A stretch of 63,871 nt of DNA, taken from contig JAJRWI010000025.1 of assembly GCA_024276825.1 (NCBI GenBank), positions 1 through 63,871 of the forward strand, written 5' to 3'. The DNA is from an archaeon. Its GTDB lineage: Archaea; Asgardarchaeota; Thorarchaeia; Thorarchaeales; Thorarchaeaceae. Positions 1 through 9,196 of the stretch are shown in pieces. Every line of letters begins with the position of its first letter. Positions within the stretch are counted from its first letter, which is position 1. The position numbers and the translations under genes were made by a program. Under the pieces are notes generated by a model. That model did not search any database, was not told the DNA's origin, and was given only the letters and a program-made list of their open reading frames with translations.

Positions 1-75
1 GTGTTGCAAGAAGTAAGCCTCAGCTAAGAGGATTGAGAGCATTTGGCGTTTAGGGTGGTGGCGCGAGAGGAGATT

Positions 76-936
76 TTAGGTTCCCACTACGACTAGTTCC
101 GAGTCTGAAAATCCAGTTGAGCGACGCTTTGATATCACAACTGCCACAGCGGCAATTACAATTATGAAGCTAATACCTATGATCAGTGATGTCATGGGCA
201 CCCCTGTTCCCGAACTATCAGCATTATCTGTAGTTGGTTCGTTCTCAGCATTGTAGACGTTTACAATTTTTTGAAGGTAGTCCTCATTTCCAACATTATC
301 AGATGCAACAATTTTGACTGTATGTTGTCCATTGGAATAGTCTGTAGTCACCCAAGAATAGCTGAATGAATCATCATATTCAGTTTTCTTAAGGACGCCG
401 TCAACATACAATTTGACATAGCTGATCTCAAATGTGGCCTCAGTAATGGTTGCAGTGATGTCTTTAATTCCTGAATATGTAGCTCCAGAATCAAGATTCA
501 TGGTTATGCTAGGAGGCGTTGTGTCTCTGTTAACATTGAAGTTAATTGTCTTGGATAGAAGCAATGCGTAGTTTCTGAAGACAAAGTACCAGGTATCTGA
601 ATGTGGAATCACAAACTTGAAGTCATAGGATGCTACATTCTCTTGAAGGTGGTACACTGTGGCATCCTGGCCCCCAGTCCATTTGTCAAAATTACTTTGA
701 TCACAGATAAAGAATGTGATTATCTGGTCGGCTCCTGAAGAGGGATTTGTGACCTGAAAGTCACCATAAATCCCATCGCCAGAATAAAGATTCCAATATA
801 CGTAATCATAGTCATTAATTCCCACAACAATTTGAGTATTGTTGGTATCATCTGCCCTCCCAACAGGTATCAATAGTGATACCATAACAAATGCGAGGGC
901 GAACACTAGAAATGTTCGTGAGTTAATTTTTGCCAT
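76..936 (-). CDS. secreted or membrane-anchored beta-sandwich protein (GOLD/PPC-like plus Ig-like)
   Basis: 286 aa. Residues 1-28 form a signal peptide (basic start, hydrophobic core, then GRADDT). Residues about 35-130 look like a beta-sandwich of the GOLD or pre-peptidase C-terminal type, with a WYFVFRN strand followed by TINFNV. From DTTPP (about 139) to about 228 is a bacterial Ig-like repeat with the typical YVDGVL, HTVKIVASD and VGNED signatures. A transmembrane helix near residues 248-268 is followed by SKRRS, so the protein is probably displayed outside the cell and anchored by its C-terminus. The ligand is unknown. The gene stands alone, behind a 339-bp AT-rich gap. Fold assignment is by eye, and eukaryotic p24 (GOLD) kinship is only a possibility. 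Confidence 0.7.
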   Translation of the reverse strand: MAKINSRTFLVFALAFVMVSLLIPVGRADDTNNTQIVVGINDYDYVYWNLYSGDGIYGDFQVTNPSSGADQIITFFICDQSNFDKWTGGQDATVYHLQENVASYDFKFVIPHSDTWYFVFRNYALLLSKTINFNVNRDTTPPSITMNLDSGATYSGIKDITATITEATFEISYVKLYVDGVLKKTEYDDSFSYSWVTTDYSNGQHTVKIVASDNVGNEDYLQKIVNVYNAENEPTTDNADSSGTGVPMTSLIIGISFIIVIAAVAVVISKRRSTGFSDSELVVVGT

Positions 937-1275
937 TGTTTGATTTCACCCCTACTATCGAGTGTTAATTTCAAAGCAATTTCATAACAGCTTTTGTGCA
1001 AATATCATAGACTACATCTATGATATGTTTGTAAAAGTAGCAAGTGATACTATATAATAGAGCACCACTTCCAAATTGGTCAATTTCCCGCAAATTTTGA
1101 AGATTAGAAGGTATAAAAACAAAAACAATCCGATTTCGGTAACAATCTACAACAAAAAGGTCGCTTTATGTTTAAATTCAATACTTTTGCAAAAATAGTT
1201 ACTCATCAGATTAATGTGTTCAATTCATGACTTATTTGTCATCTACTCCGGTCTGAATTTACTTACCATCATTAT
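937..1275. other. AT-rich intergenic region with a possible promoter
   Basis: 339 bp between two minus-strand genes. I see no gene or RNA. TATATAA at 1051-1057 reads as TTATATA on the minus strand and could be the TATA box of the secreted-protein gene, with a leader of roughly 90 nt. A second AT-rich patch, GTATAAAAAC, lies near 1111. Both are inferences from composition. Confidence 0.35.
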
Positions 1276-2211
1276 CTAAGTTAAGTACCCCCCGAAGCTG
1301 ATGGCGTCCATGGTGAACACATTTGTCTGGGCGGCATCGAACGAATAGGCAGCGAGGACATTCTTGAGAAGCATGGTGATTGTCATAGGTCCCACACCAC
1401 CAGGCACAGGAGTGATGTAGGAGGCCTTGCAGCGGACATTCTCAAAGTCGACATCACCGAGTGGGGTAGCGACATCGATCACGATAGCGCCTTCTTTGAC
1501 CATATCAGCGGTGATGAAGTAGGGGTCGTCCTCCGACTTTCTGCGACCGATGGCAGTGATCAGGACATCAGCTTGACGGGTGAAGGATGCGAGGTCTTTG
1601 GTCTTGGAGTGGCAGACGGTGACGGTCATGTTGCGATTGAGAAGAAGCATGATCAGGGGCTTACCCACAATGGTGGATCTGTTGATGATGACAGCATGTT
1701 TTCCAGTAAGGTTGACATTGAGGGAGTCCAAGATAGTCGCGATTCCTTGGGGGGTTGCAGAGCTGAGCATCTCACCGCCATAGAAGAGCCTGTAGATGTT
1801 TCGTGGAGAGAAGCCATCAACGTCCTTGTTGGGATCGATGGCACTGATGATGGTCTCCTCATCGATATGTCTTGGGAGAGGCAGTTGCACAAGTATGCCA
1901 TGAACGGTCACATCCTTGTTCAGTCTATAGATGAGAGAGAGAAGTTCCTCTTGAGACGTGTCAGCGGGGAGATTATGGCTCTCTGAGGCGATACCGACCT
2001 TGTTGCAAGCCTTATGTTTCATCCTGACATACATCGCAGAGCCAGGATCATCACCGACAAGCACAGTGACTAGTTTTGGGGGGTAGCCATGAAGTTCGGT
2101 CAGGCGAGCCACTTCTTCTTTTATCTCAGCACGGATTATCTTGGCCAGTCTGCGGCCCTTAATCACATTTCCCTCGCAGAACTCTTCTGAGATGGGCTCA
2201 AGAAATGACAA
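1276..2211 (-). CDS. folD: bifunctional methylene-THF dehydrogenase / methenyl-THF cyclohydrolase
   Basis: 311 aa FolD, which interconverts 5,10-methylene-, 5,10-methenyl- and 10-formyl-tetrahydrofolate in the cytosol. Visible motifs are YVRMK (Y61, catalytic K65), VQLPLP (108-113), DVDG (130-133), the NADP-loop segment NRSTIVGKP (177-185) and the C-terminal signature PVPGGVGPMT (268-277). The first residue of the usual GRS loop is Asn, seen as a variant in some families. An N-terminal extension of about 12 residues and a C-terminal tail after LAAYS are slightly longer than usual. It starts 11 nt after the stop of the formate-THF ligase gene, so the two are probably one transcript that carries formate to methylene-THF. 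Confidence 0.95.
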   Translation of the reverse strand: MSFLEPISEEFCEGNVIKGRRLAKIIRAEIKEEVARLTELHGYPPKLVTVLVGDDPGSAMYVRMKHKACNKVGIASESHNLPADTSQEELLSLIYRLNKDVTVHGILVQLPLPRHIDEETIISAIDPNKDVDGFSPRNIYRLFYGGEMLSSATPQGIATILDSLNVNLTGKHAVIINRSTIVGKPLIMLLLNRNMTVTVCHSKTKDLASFTRQADVLITAIGRRKSEDDPYFITADMVKEGAIVIDVATPLGDVDFENVRCKASYITPVPGGVGPMTITMLLKNVLAAYSFDAAQTNVFTMDAISFGGYLT

Positions 2212-2222
2212 ACAGACACCTC

Positions 2223-3827
2223 CTAGAACACGCCAGTGATGTTGCCAGAACTATCAATATCCATGCCCACAGCAGCCGGAGTTTCAGGCAGGCCAGGCAT
2301 GAGCATGACATCACCCATATAGACGATTACAAAGCCCGCTCCCGCGCTGACAGCAGCACCTCGCACATCCACCTTAAATCCTGTAGGGCGGCCCTTCAGT
2401 CTCTTGTTGTCAGACAGACTGAACTGAGTCTTTGCAACACAGATTGGCAGTTCACCATAGCCGCGTTTCTCCAATGAGCGGATCTCGCTCTTGGCTGAAC
2501 CTGAGAATGTCACACCGTCAGCACCATAGACCTGAATGGCCAACTTCTTGATTTTTGTCTTCAGATCATCTTTCAAATCATAGGTATAATGGATCTCACT
2601 GGGCTTTTCGAGAGCTTCGATGACAGCAGTGGCAAGGTCTTTTCCGCCCTCACTGCCCTTTGCAAACACTTCGGAGACCTCCATTCTCCAACCCCTAGAC
2701 ACACAGAATTCGCGGAGTTGTTCAATCTCCTTGTTAGTGTCGCCTGGGAACCTGTTCAGCGCGATGACAGATGGAAGACCGAAGTTCTCGATGTTCTCCA
2801 CGTGCTTCTCAAGGTTTGGAAAGCCATTCTCTAGAACACCGTCACCATGGTTCTTCAGTGCTCTTATGGATGTGACAATGACAACAGCATCGGGCCTGAA
2901 ACCACCAGCTCGAGTGACAATGTTAATGAACTTTTCAGCGCCGAGGTCTGCTCCAAAACCAGCCTCGATGACAACATAGTCAAACAGACGAAGGGCAAGA
3001 TCAGTGGCCACAACAGAGTTAGTGCCATGAGCGATATTGGCAAAGGGTCCTGCATGAATGATTGCTGGAGTGCCCTCAGAGGTCTGAACCAGATTGGGTT
3101 TGAGAGCATCACGAAGGAGCACAGCCATGGCACCCTGTGCCTTGAGGTCTCGGGCATGGACCTCTTTCAACTTGCGTGTGCGGGCGACAAGGATATTGCC
3201 TAGACGATTCTTGAGATCATCATAGTCAGTGGCAAGGGCAAGGATTGCCATGATCTCTGAGGCTGCTGTAATGACAAAGCGGTCCTCACGCGGAAATCCA
3301 TTCACTCTGCCACCGAGACCGACTACCACATTTCTCAGAGCGCGATCATTCATGTCAACGGTCCGAGGCCAGTAGATCCTTCTCACATCAATGTCAAGTT
3401 CATTCCCCTGATGGATGTGATTATCTATCATGGCTGACAGGAGATTATGGGCAGCGGAGATTGCTGGAAAATCGGAGGTGAACAACAGATTGATCTTCTC
3501 AAAGGGGAACACCTGTGACTTTCCGCCGCCAGCAGCACCGCCCTTCACACCGAAGACTGGACCAAGGGAGGGTTCCCTGAGAGTGACCACGGTCTTGTAG
3601 CCAAGAGCGTTCATGGCCATAGAGAGACCTATCGAATTTGTGGTCTTGCCCTCACCTGCAGGAGTGGGTGTTGTAGCAGTGACAAGAATCAACTTCCCCT
3701 TGCGTTCACCGAGCTCCTCATGAATGGCAAGATCAATCTTTGCCATATATTTGCCATAGGACTCGAGATATTTGTCAGCAATTCCAACATTCTCTGCGAC
3801 TTTGGTAATTGGTAGCATGTGAATCAT
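2223..3827 (-). CDS. fhs: formate-tetrahydrofolate ligase
   Basis: ATP-dependent formate-THF ligase (10-formyl-THF synthetase). From the chosen ATG it is 534 aa, a little short of the usual 555-560. Evidence: PITKVAENVGI and YGKYMAKID near the N-terminus, the P-loop PTPAGEGKTT, then REPSLGPVFGVKGGAAGGG, the folate/nucleotide region FANIAHGTNS, and the C-terminal MPGLPETPAA. The frame stays open to 3983, but that would overlap the divergent RuBisCO-like gene, and the extra residues show no FTHFS similarity; a start between 3827 and about 3860 is also possible. It is upstream of folD and co-transcribed. It is known from acetogens, many bacteria and some archaea. Confidence 0.93.
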   Translation of the reverse strand: MIHMLPITKVAENVGIADKYLESYGKYMAKIDLAIHEELGERKGKLILVTATTPTPAGEGKTTNSIGLSMAMNALGYKTVVTLREPSLGPVFGVKGGAAGGGKSQVFPFEKINLLFTSDFPAISAAHNLLSAMIDNHIHQGNELDIDVRRIYWPRTVDMNDRALRNVVVGLGGRVNGFPREDRFVITAASEIMAILALATDYDDLKNRLGNILVARTRKLKEVHARDLKAQGAMAVLLRDALKPNLVQTSEGTPAIIHAGPFANIAHGTNSVVATDLALRLFDYVVIEAGFGADLGAEKFINIVTRAGGFRPDAVVIVTSIRALKNHGDGVLENGFPNLEKHVENIENFGLPSVIALNRFPGDTNKEIEQLREFCVSRGWRMEVSEVFAKGSEGGKDLATAVIEALEKPSEIHYTYDLKDDLKTKIKKLAIQVYGADGVTFSGSAKSEIRSLEKRGYGELPICVAKTQFSLSDNKRLKGRPTGFKVDVRGAAVSAGAGFVIVYMGDVMLMPGLPETPAAVGMDIDSSGNITGVF

Positions 3828-3958
3828 CCCAAGAATCAGACCAGTTTGTACTTCGCGCCTTTTGGATTTAAGCAAAGCTCTCTGGCAATTGACAGTATTA
3901 ACAAGGTCTCCAAAAAGACATAAGGGAGATAGTGTTTTCATATCATCTGGAGAGGAAA

Positions 3959-5272
3959 ATGAGAGAGATGCCGCTTGATGCACTCCCGGATGCGCTTCCT
4001 GATGCTATAGATGTTGAGAAGTACGTGATCTGCACATACTATGTTGGTCTCCCACCATTCATGGATGCTCGCGAGGTTGCGTGGGCTGCAGCCATAGAAC
4101 AGACTACAGGAACATGGACATTGGTCCCTGGAGAAACCGCTGAAGTGCGAAAACGTCATGTTGCAAAGGTCATTGGAGTCTATGAGGTCCCCCAATACGA
4201 GTACAGCACACCCAAAGACCTCGAGAGAAGACAGTACGTCATTCAGGTCGCATTCCCATGGGAGAACTTCGGTGCGCAGATCCCAATGCTTCTCAGTACA
4301 GTGATTGGAAACATATCGTTGGGCGGCAGAATCAAATGCCTAGATATGCGATTTCCGAAGAGTTGGCTGAGGAAGTTTAAGGGTCCCAAATTCGGAATCA
4401 AGGGACTCCGCAAACTGCTTGGCATCAAGAAAAGACCTCTGCTCAATAACATGATCAAGCCATGTGTCTATACTTCTGCCAAGATGGGGGCAGAATTGGC
4501 CTATGAGGCTGCTGCAGGGGGCGCTGACATCATTAAGGATGATGAGCTTCTTGCGAATCCTGACTTTAACACAATTGATGAGAGAATTCCGCTGTTTATG
4601 GAGGCTCTTGACAGGGCGGACTCCGAGAAGGGTGAGAAGACCCTGTTCACTGTGAACATCACCGATAGAGTACCCAAACTGTTCGAGAATGCTGAGAGGG
4701 CGCAGGAGCTTGGAGCCAATGCATTGATGATCAACTTTCTCGCAGTTGGATACTCCGCCTTTCGTGCGGTCTGCGAGGACCCATCTGTAAAGGTGCCAGT
4801 TCTTGCACATATGGATATAACAGGAGCGCTGTCATATTCACCAATCACTGGAATTGCAACAAACATCGTGATTGCGAAGCTACCCCGGATCTGCGGTTCG
4901 GACATTACAGTGTTCCCAGCACCTTATGGAAAGGCCCCGATTCTGAAGGAGCGATTCCTCCTGATGGCTCATGATATGGTCATGCCGCTTCATAATATCG
5001 ATCAGACTTGGCCCATGCCAAGTGGTGGCATTAGTCCTGGTCATGTTGAGGAAGTGATAGATGATCTGGGATTTGACATCGTGATTGGTTCAGGTGCAGG
5101 TATTCATGCTCATCCCGATGGGCCAAGAGCTGGTGCTATTGCTTTCAGGCAGGCAATTGATGCGAAGATGCACGGGGTCCCAGTGAGCAGGTATGCAAAG
5201 GAAGAGGGCCATGAGGAACTGAAGAGAGCAATGGAGGCCTGGGGATCAAAGAGGACTGGGTTCGACTTGTAA
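3959..5272 (+). CDS. RuBisCO-like protein, form IV type
   Basis: 437 aa with the RuBisCO large-subunit fold. The start ATG at 3959 has a GGAG box at 3949-3952; an upstream GTG at 3932 lacks one. The carbamylated lysine and metal ligands are kept (GGADIIKDDE, K193, D194, E196), as are the N-domain GN (IGNISLGG) and the lysine of IKP (K167). Residues needed for carboxylation are not: KPK is KPC, the HRAMH segment is AHMDITGA, and loop 6 reads FPAPYGKAP, as in enolase-type RuBisCO-like proteins (MtnW/YkrW). Probably an enolase or isomerase on a sugar-phosphate-like substrate rather than a CO2-fixing enzyme. It is divergent from fhs-folD. The substrate cannot be read from sequence. Confidence 0.88.
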   Translation: MREMPLDALPDALPDAIDVEKYVICTYYVGLPPFMDAREVAWAAAIEQTTGTWTLVPGETAEVRKRHVAKVIGVYEVPQYEYSTPKDLERRQYVIQVAFPWENFGAQIPMLLSTVIGNISLGGRIKCLDMRFPKSWLRKFKGPKFGIKGLRKLLGIKKRPLLNNMIKPCVYTSAKMGAELAYEAAAGGADIIKDDELLANPDFNTIDERIPLFMEALDRADSEKGEKTLFTVNITDRVPKLFENAERAQELGANALMINFLAVGYSAFRAVCEDPSVKVPVLAHMDITGALSYSPITGIATNIVIAKLPRICGSDITVFPAPYGKAPILKERFLLMAHDMVMPLHNIDQTWPMPSGGISPGHVEEVIDDLGFDIVIGSGAGIHAHPDGPRAGAIAFRQAIDAKMHGVPVSRYAKEEGHEELKRAMEAWGSKRTGFDL

Positions 5273-5368
5273 GAAACATGCAAGGTAGATTACTGAAGTT
5301 TGACTCTAGCAAGATAGCAAGAATCATCAATGATATTGTACAATTGAACGAGTCATCTGAATTGTGTC

Positions 5369-5704
5369 CTATTTGATGATACGAGTCTTTAATTTGTTAT
5401 CAACCTTGCTAACTACTTCAAAGTGAGTGTCTTTCGTAACTAGAACAAGATCACGATTAATTGCAACTGCTGCAAGGATTATGTCAACAGCTGGTATTGG
5501 GGTACCAGATTTTTAAAGCATAACAGAGATTTCAAAACCTTTGTCAAAATCTTTGGGTCCAGGAATAATGATATTGAGTTTCTTCAAAATTGATGCTTTA
5601 GTGAACTCAATAAGATTGAATATTGTAGTAAACCCATCCAAGACAGTAGTCCAATCGTGTATTTGCTCTATGAGGAAGCTTGTGTCGTAGAGGTTCGTTT
5701 CCAT
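5369..5704 (-). pseudogene. VapC-like PIN toxin, interrupted by an in-frame TAA
   Basis: Codons 1-63 read METNLYDTSFLIEQ..., a PIN-domain start with the first acidic residue of the nuclease site (TSFLIE preceded by D). TAA at 5513-5515 stops it. Reading on in the same frame gives KSGTPIPAVDIILAAVAINR and then DLVLVTKDTHFEVV, the rest of a PIN domain, to TAG at 5369-5371. The whole would be about 111 aa, short to normal for VapC. Archaeal recoding does not use TAA, so this is a nonsense mutation or a sequence error. Its partner antitoxin just upstream is also broken. Confidence 0.8.
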
Positions 5705-5951
5705 TCTAACTCACTCATTTTCTTATAATATCGTTCAACTTTTGCGATGGACAATTTTTCTAGATTTACTCCCAAATTCCTTGGAAGTTCAGAATAGGAG
5801 GAAGAGTCTCGTATTTCAGTGCTAGCAATCCTGTCAAGGTAATCTCTAATTGCTCTTCTTACAACTTCACTCCAATTTATTTCGGGGGGTACTTTTTCAT
5901 CCGTTCACGCAGCTCGTAAGGGATTGAGAGAGTGATATTTGCCATGTGCAT
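5668..5951 (-). pseudogene. VapB-like antitoxin with a frameshift
   Basis: From ATG 5945-5943 (or 5951) the frame reads MANITLSIPYELRERMKKYP, a ribbon-helix-helix antitoxin start, then runs into TAA shortly after a run of six G (5884-5889, C on the coding strand). In another frame the rest continues as EINWSEVVRRAIRDYLDRIA and onward, ending at TAG 5668-5670 and overlapping the toxin start, the usual vapBC layout. A one-base change in the homopolymer restores the gene, so a sequencing error is possible. Together with the toxin stop codon, a dead module is more likely. Confidence 0.78.
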
Positions 5952-6101
5952 ATTATTTGTACTCACACATATAACTGTGTTCAAAGAATATTGTTATCAA
6001 GAAAAGCATTCAAATTGGGTGAAAAAGAGTTGGAACAATCACTCAATGATCATGAACTATTTGAATTGTCTTTGAATAACGCAATATCACCTTTGCTTCT
6101 A

Positions 6102-6623
6102 CTAGCGGCTGCCTAATCGAGTTTCTGGAATCTGAACCTTATACATAACCTCATCCAAGTGGCGAGCAATGTCCATAATTCCATATCCAAGACCAAAGCA
6201 AAAGACAGTGGGCTCTGGGCGCATCTTGATGAACACAGCATCTTTGAGGGTCGAGGGGGGCATATTCAGATTCATCTTGAGGATTCGCGTCTGATGAAAC
6301 GCCCATTGACCATCAGCATCATCAAAGGGAAGGATCTCAGCGGTGCCACGAAACATGACATAATTGGCTGGTGCAAAGCGAAGGTAATAATGCGGGAAAG
6401 TAATAACAAATGAGACCTTCGGGTTGTTCTGAATGTTTCGAGCCTTTGCATAATTATTCATAGTCACAAAATACAATGCAAAGTCTGATTCGGGCGGGCC
6501 GACTCCGTATAGTATTCCAGTTGAATGGGGTCGACCTTTGGAGTCAATAGTTGTAAGTATTCCAAATGTCTTTTTCCGTATGTGTTTCTCAACAAATTCA
6601 AAATCAAACGATTTCTTTGTCAT
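6102..6623 (-). CDS. pyridoxamine 5'-phosphate oxidase-like FMN-binding split-barrel protein
   Basis: 173 aa. The N-terminus KKTFGILTTIDSKGRPHSTG is the typical first strand pair of the flavin split-barrel (PPOX-like) family. The segment ALYFVTMNNYAKARNIQ with NPKVSFVI, and later YVMFRGTAEIL, complete the barrel. Such proteins bind FMN, F420 or haem and act as small-molecule reductases or oxidases in the cytosol. The substrate is unknown. It begins 9 nt downstream of the FGGY kinase stop and probably shares its transcript. Confidence 0.8.
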   Translation of the reverse strand: MTKKSFDFEFVEKHIRKKTFGILTTIDSKGRPHSTGILYGVGPPESDFALYFVTMNNYAKARNIQNNPKVSFVITFPHYYLRFAPANYVMFRGTAEILPFDDADGQWAFHQTRILKMNLNMPPSTLKDAVFIKMRPEPTVFCFGLGYGIMDIARHLDEVMYKVQIPETRLGSR

Positions 6624-6632
6624 ATCAGCACC

Positions 6633-8216
6633 TCAGTAAGATTCAGCATTCATCTTCTTCCAGAGCTTCTTGTTCCGTTTATAGTATTCCTTCAGATTGC
6701 CAAACAAACTGTCATAGGTCTCGAAGTTATCTGCGTTCGGTTCAAACACTCGGTCAACAGCAATCTTGTCAGCAACCTTGTCAAAGCCAGACAGTTCACT
6801 GAGTGCTATGAACGCTACCATTGAAACTCCAATCGAGCCAGCCTCCAATGGATTTGCCATTCTGTGAATTGGTCTATGGAGTACATCAGCGAATATCTGG
6901 GGCCAGATCTCAGAATTGGCACAACCACCAATCATGTTGATCTTTTCCTGACGCCCTGCCAGTTTGCGCTTCTCAACCCCTTCCAGCATCCATCTCACAT
7001 GGTAGGCGACACCTTCCAGCACAGCTCTCACCATGTGACTCTTCTCATGTGCGAGTGAGAGATTGAAGTAGCCTCCCCGCACACTGTGGTCATCCAGGGG
7101 GCTTCGCTCGCCAAACATCCAAGGGGCGAATATTAGGTTCTCAGATCCCGGCGGGGCATTCTCTGCGACCAAGTCAATACTCTTGTAGGGGTTTCGAAGG
7201 CCCTGAAGGCACTCATTACATGCAGGATTGGCATAGTCACGGACATGTTGACAGAGGTCGCAATGCCAGTGCTCCTTGAGGTGTTTCAGACAGGCCCCTG
7301 CAGACTCCTGTTCGGCCACCATGAAATAGAGATCAGGGATTGCACTTCGTATAGAGCCAGTGTATGTTGAGATGTCCAGTTTTCTGTTCTTGAGGTGAGC
7401 ACCCAACCAAGCACTTGAGCCCGCATAGAGATGTACCTCCTTGGGTCTGACCGCACCAGACCCGACACCAGCAGCAGTCATGTCACCACACCCATTGACA
7501 ACCTGCGTAGAAGTAGACAGGCCAAGCTCCTCTGCGGCCTCGGATGTGAGAGTCCCCACAATCTCTGTTGATGGTGCAAGTCTCGGAAGTCTGGACTCCT
7601 CAAGCCCCATCCATGAGAGAATGGTTTCTGACCAGTTGTTGCGACCCTTTCGCGAGTCCATGAACCATGTTAGGTTCGCACAGTCCCACGAGGTCACAAA
7701 CTCACCTGTAGTCTTGTATATCAGGTAGTCCTTGCAATCCAAGAACTTGTGGGTCTTTTCATAGATCTGTGGGCGTTCCTCCATCACCCAAAGAATCTTT
7801 CCGATGATGTCCTTTCCAGAGGGCAGACCTCCAGTTATCCTCAACATTCGCAGCATTCGTATCGGGTTCTTGATTATCTCCTTGTTCTGTCGCGCCGCGC
7901 GTGTGTCCATCCATATCATGCAGTTCATTAAAGGCATACCATCGGAGTCCACAGGGAGTGTGCCCATCATTTGTGTTGAGAATGTTATTGCGAGAACATC
8001 AGTGGGATTGATGCCAGAGTTGGAGATCACTGACCGTGTTGTCTTGACAATGGCGCTCCACCAGTGTTTCTCAGGATCCTGTTCTGCCCAGCCAGGGTGT
8101 GGATATAGCACGGGATACGCTTCCATTGCTGAGCTGAGTATCTTACCATCAATATCAACGAGTGTGGCCTTGTTTCCACCAGTGCCTACATCATGGGCTA
8201 GGATGAAACCCGCCAT
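6633..8216 (-). CDS. FGGY-family carbohydrate kinase (xylulokinase-like)
   Basis: 527 aa from ATG 8216, which has a GGAG box 8 nt upstream; the frame is open to 8303 but the extra N-terminus is not family-like. The ATPase phosphate-1 motif is DVGTGGNKATLVD near the N-terminus; substrate-loop WMDTRA follows, then NGCGDMTAAGVGSG (phosphate 2) and IGGCANSEIWPQIFADV (adenosine site). These enzymes phosphorylate pentuloses, glycerol or related polyols with ATP in the cytosol. Which sugar is used cannot be told. A second, different FGGY kinase lies at 43.3-44.8 kb. The PPOX-like gene follows directly. Confidence 0.88.
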   Translation of the reverse strand: MAGFILAHDVGTGGNKATLVDIDGKILSSAMEAYPVLYPHPGWAEQDPEKHWWSAIVKTTRSVISNSGINPTDVLAITFSTQMMGTLPVDSDGMPLMNCMIWMDTRAARQNKEIIKNPIRMLRMLRITGGLPSGKDIIGKILWVMEERPQIYEKTHKFLDCKDYLIYKTTGEFVTSWDCANLTWFMDSRKGRNNWSETILSWMGLEESRLPRLAPSTEIVGTLTSEAAEELGLSTSTQVVNGCGDMTAAGVGSGAVRPKEVHLYAGSSAWLGAHLKNRKLDISTYTGSIRSAIPDLYFMVAEQESAGACLKHLKEHWHCDLCQHVRDYANPACNECLQGLRNPYKSIDLVAENAPPGSENLIFAPWMFGERSPLDDHSVRGGYFNLSLAHEKSHMVRAVLEGVAYHVRWMLEGVEKRKLAGRQEKINMIGGCANSEIWPQIFADVLHRPIHRMANPLEAGSIGVSMVAFIALSELSGFDKVADKIAVDRVFEPNADNFETYDSLFGNLKEYYKRNKKLWKKMNAESY

Positions 8217-8419
8217 AGCAATATCTCCAAGAGAATTACTTTTAATCAATGAACTTGGTAAAACAAATACTTTTTGAAACATTTCTAAATAATGAAATAA
8301 CAAGACACAAAAAATCAGGGAGGTTCGAGGAATTGCATTTTCAGTTGGAATGCAACACCGTTGATGTTCTCATATGTGCTAAAAAGCGAATATCATATCA
8401 TTATTCGGAGGGCCTGTAA

Positions 8420-9196
8420 TTGGATCTGTACAATGATTACATAAAATTCTGTGAATATATGAATAGTGTCCATGACAGTCATATCGATTTAAGTGATGAA
8501 GTGTTCTTCAGACCTACGACATTGCTTCCTTTGTATTCGTTTATTATTTCAAAAAAACTTCAAATAATAATGCCTACTAACAAGAATACTAAAAACTATC
8601 TAACAACTATAATGACTCGCCAATTAGATAATGTATTTTCAACAAACAGAACATATCTTCCCTTTGTACAATTTCCTATAAGCCAAGGCGATGTGAATAG
8701 AATTCTTGATTATCTATATATGATTCAGAATATTAATGATTATGGTGGTGAAAATGCATTCAAATATTTGATTGGTGAGATAGTGGATAATATTTACCAA
8801 CATTCTGAATTCCGCAAAGCTTATGCATTAGCCCAAGCCTATAAAAAAATGGGGTATATGGATGTCTGCTTTATTGATGATGGAATCACTATCAATGGAT
8901 GTTTTCAAAAGCATAATATTGTTTCATTCAATGATGTTGAGGCAATTGATGAAGCCACCAAAGGACTTTCAACAAAAGGTGAAGAACGAGGAACAGGTCT
9001 TGAGTCTTCTGCAAAAATCATTACGAACGGATTGATTGGTTCATTTCTTATCGTTTCAGGAAAGGGGGCACTAAATATTGAGAGAGATGGAAAGAATATG
9101 ATCCCACTAAATGACTTTTGCAAATTTAATGGAACATTAGTGATCATAAGGATTCCCTACAGAAAAGAAACGATAGATATCTTTGACTATTTGTGA
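8420..9196 (+). CDS. GHKL-type ATP-binding protein (HATPase, anti-sigma/histidine-kinase fold)
   Basis: 258 aa. The TTG start at 8420 is supported by a strong GGAGGG at 8407-8412. The N-terminal half is not recognised. The C-terminal half has GHKL boxes: N box EIVDNIYQHS, G1 box FIDDGITI, G2 region STKGEERGTGLESSAKIIT with the lid, then GSFLIVSGKG. No phosphoacceptor His domain or transmembrane segment is visible, so it is not a classical sensor kinase. Codon use is AT-rich compared with flanking genes. The next gene on the strand encodes a STAS-like protein, a pairing that suggests a partner-switch regulator. Function is inferred. Confidence 0.72.
   Translation: MDLYNDYIKFCEYMNSVHDSHIDLSDEVFFRPTTLLPLYSFIISKKLQIIMPTNKNTKNYLTTIMTRQLDNVFSTNRTYLPFVQFPISQGDVNRILDYLYMIQNINDYGGENAFKYLIGEIVDNIYQHSEFRKAYALAQAYKKMGYMDVCFIDDGITINGCFQKHNIVSFNDVEAIDEATKGLSTKGEERGTGLESSAKIITNGLIGSFLIVSGKGALNIERDGKNMIPLNDFCKFNGTLVIIRIPYRKETIDIFDYL

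Noticed and set aside
1573..1986. Plus-strand 137-codon frame over folD
   Set aside because: It is opposite a certain gene, has no family features and no ribosome-binding site.
3828..3983. Longer N-terminus of formate-THF ligase
   Set aside because: It would overlap the divergent RuBisCO-like gene and its residues show no family similarity.
3959..5272. CO2-fixing form III RuBisCO
   Set aside because: Key substrate residues (second Lys of KPK, His/Arg of the HRAMH region, His of loop region before GK) are replaced.
5513..5515. Recoding of the VapC stop codon
   Set aside because: TAA is not known to be recoded in archaea, and the partner gene is broken too.
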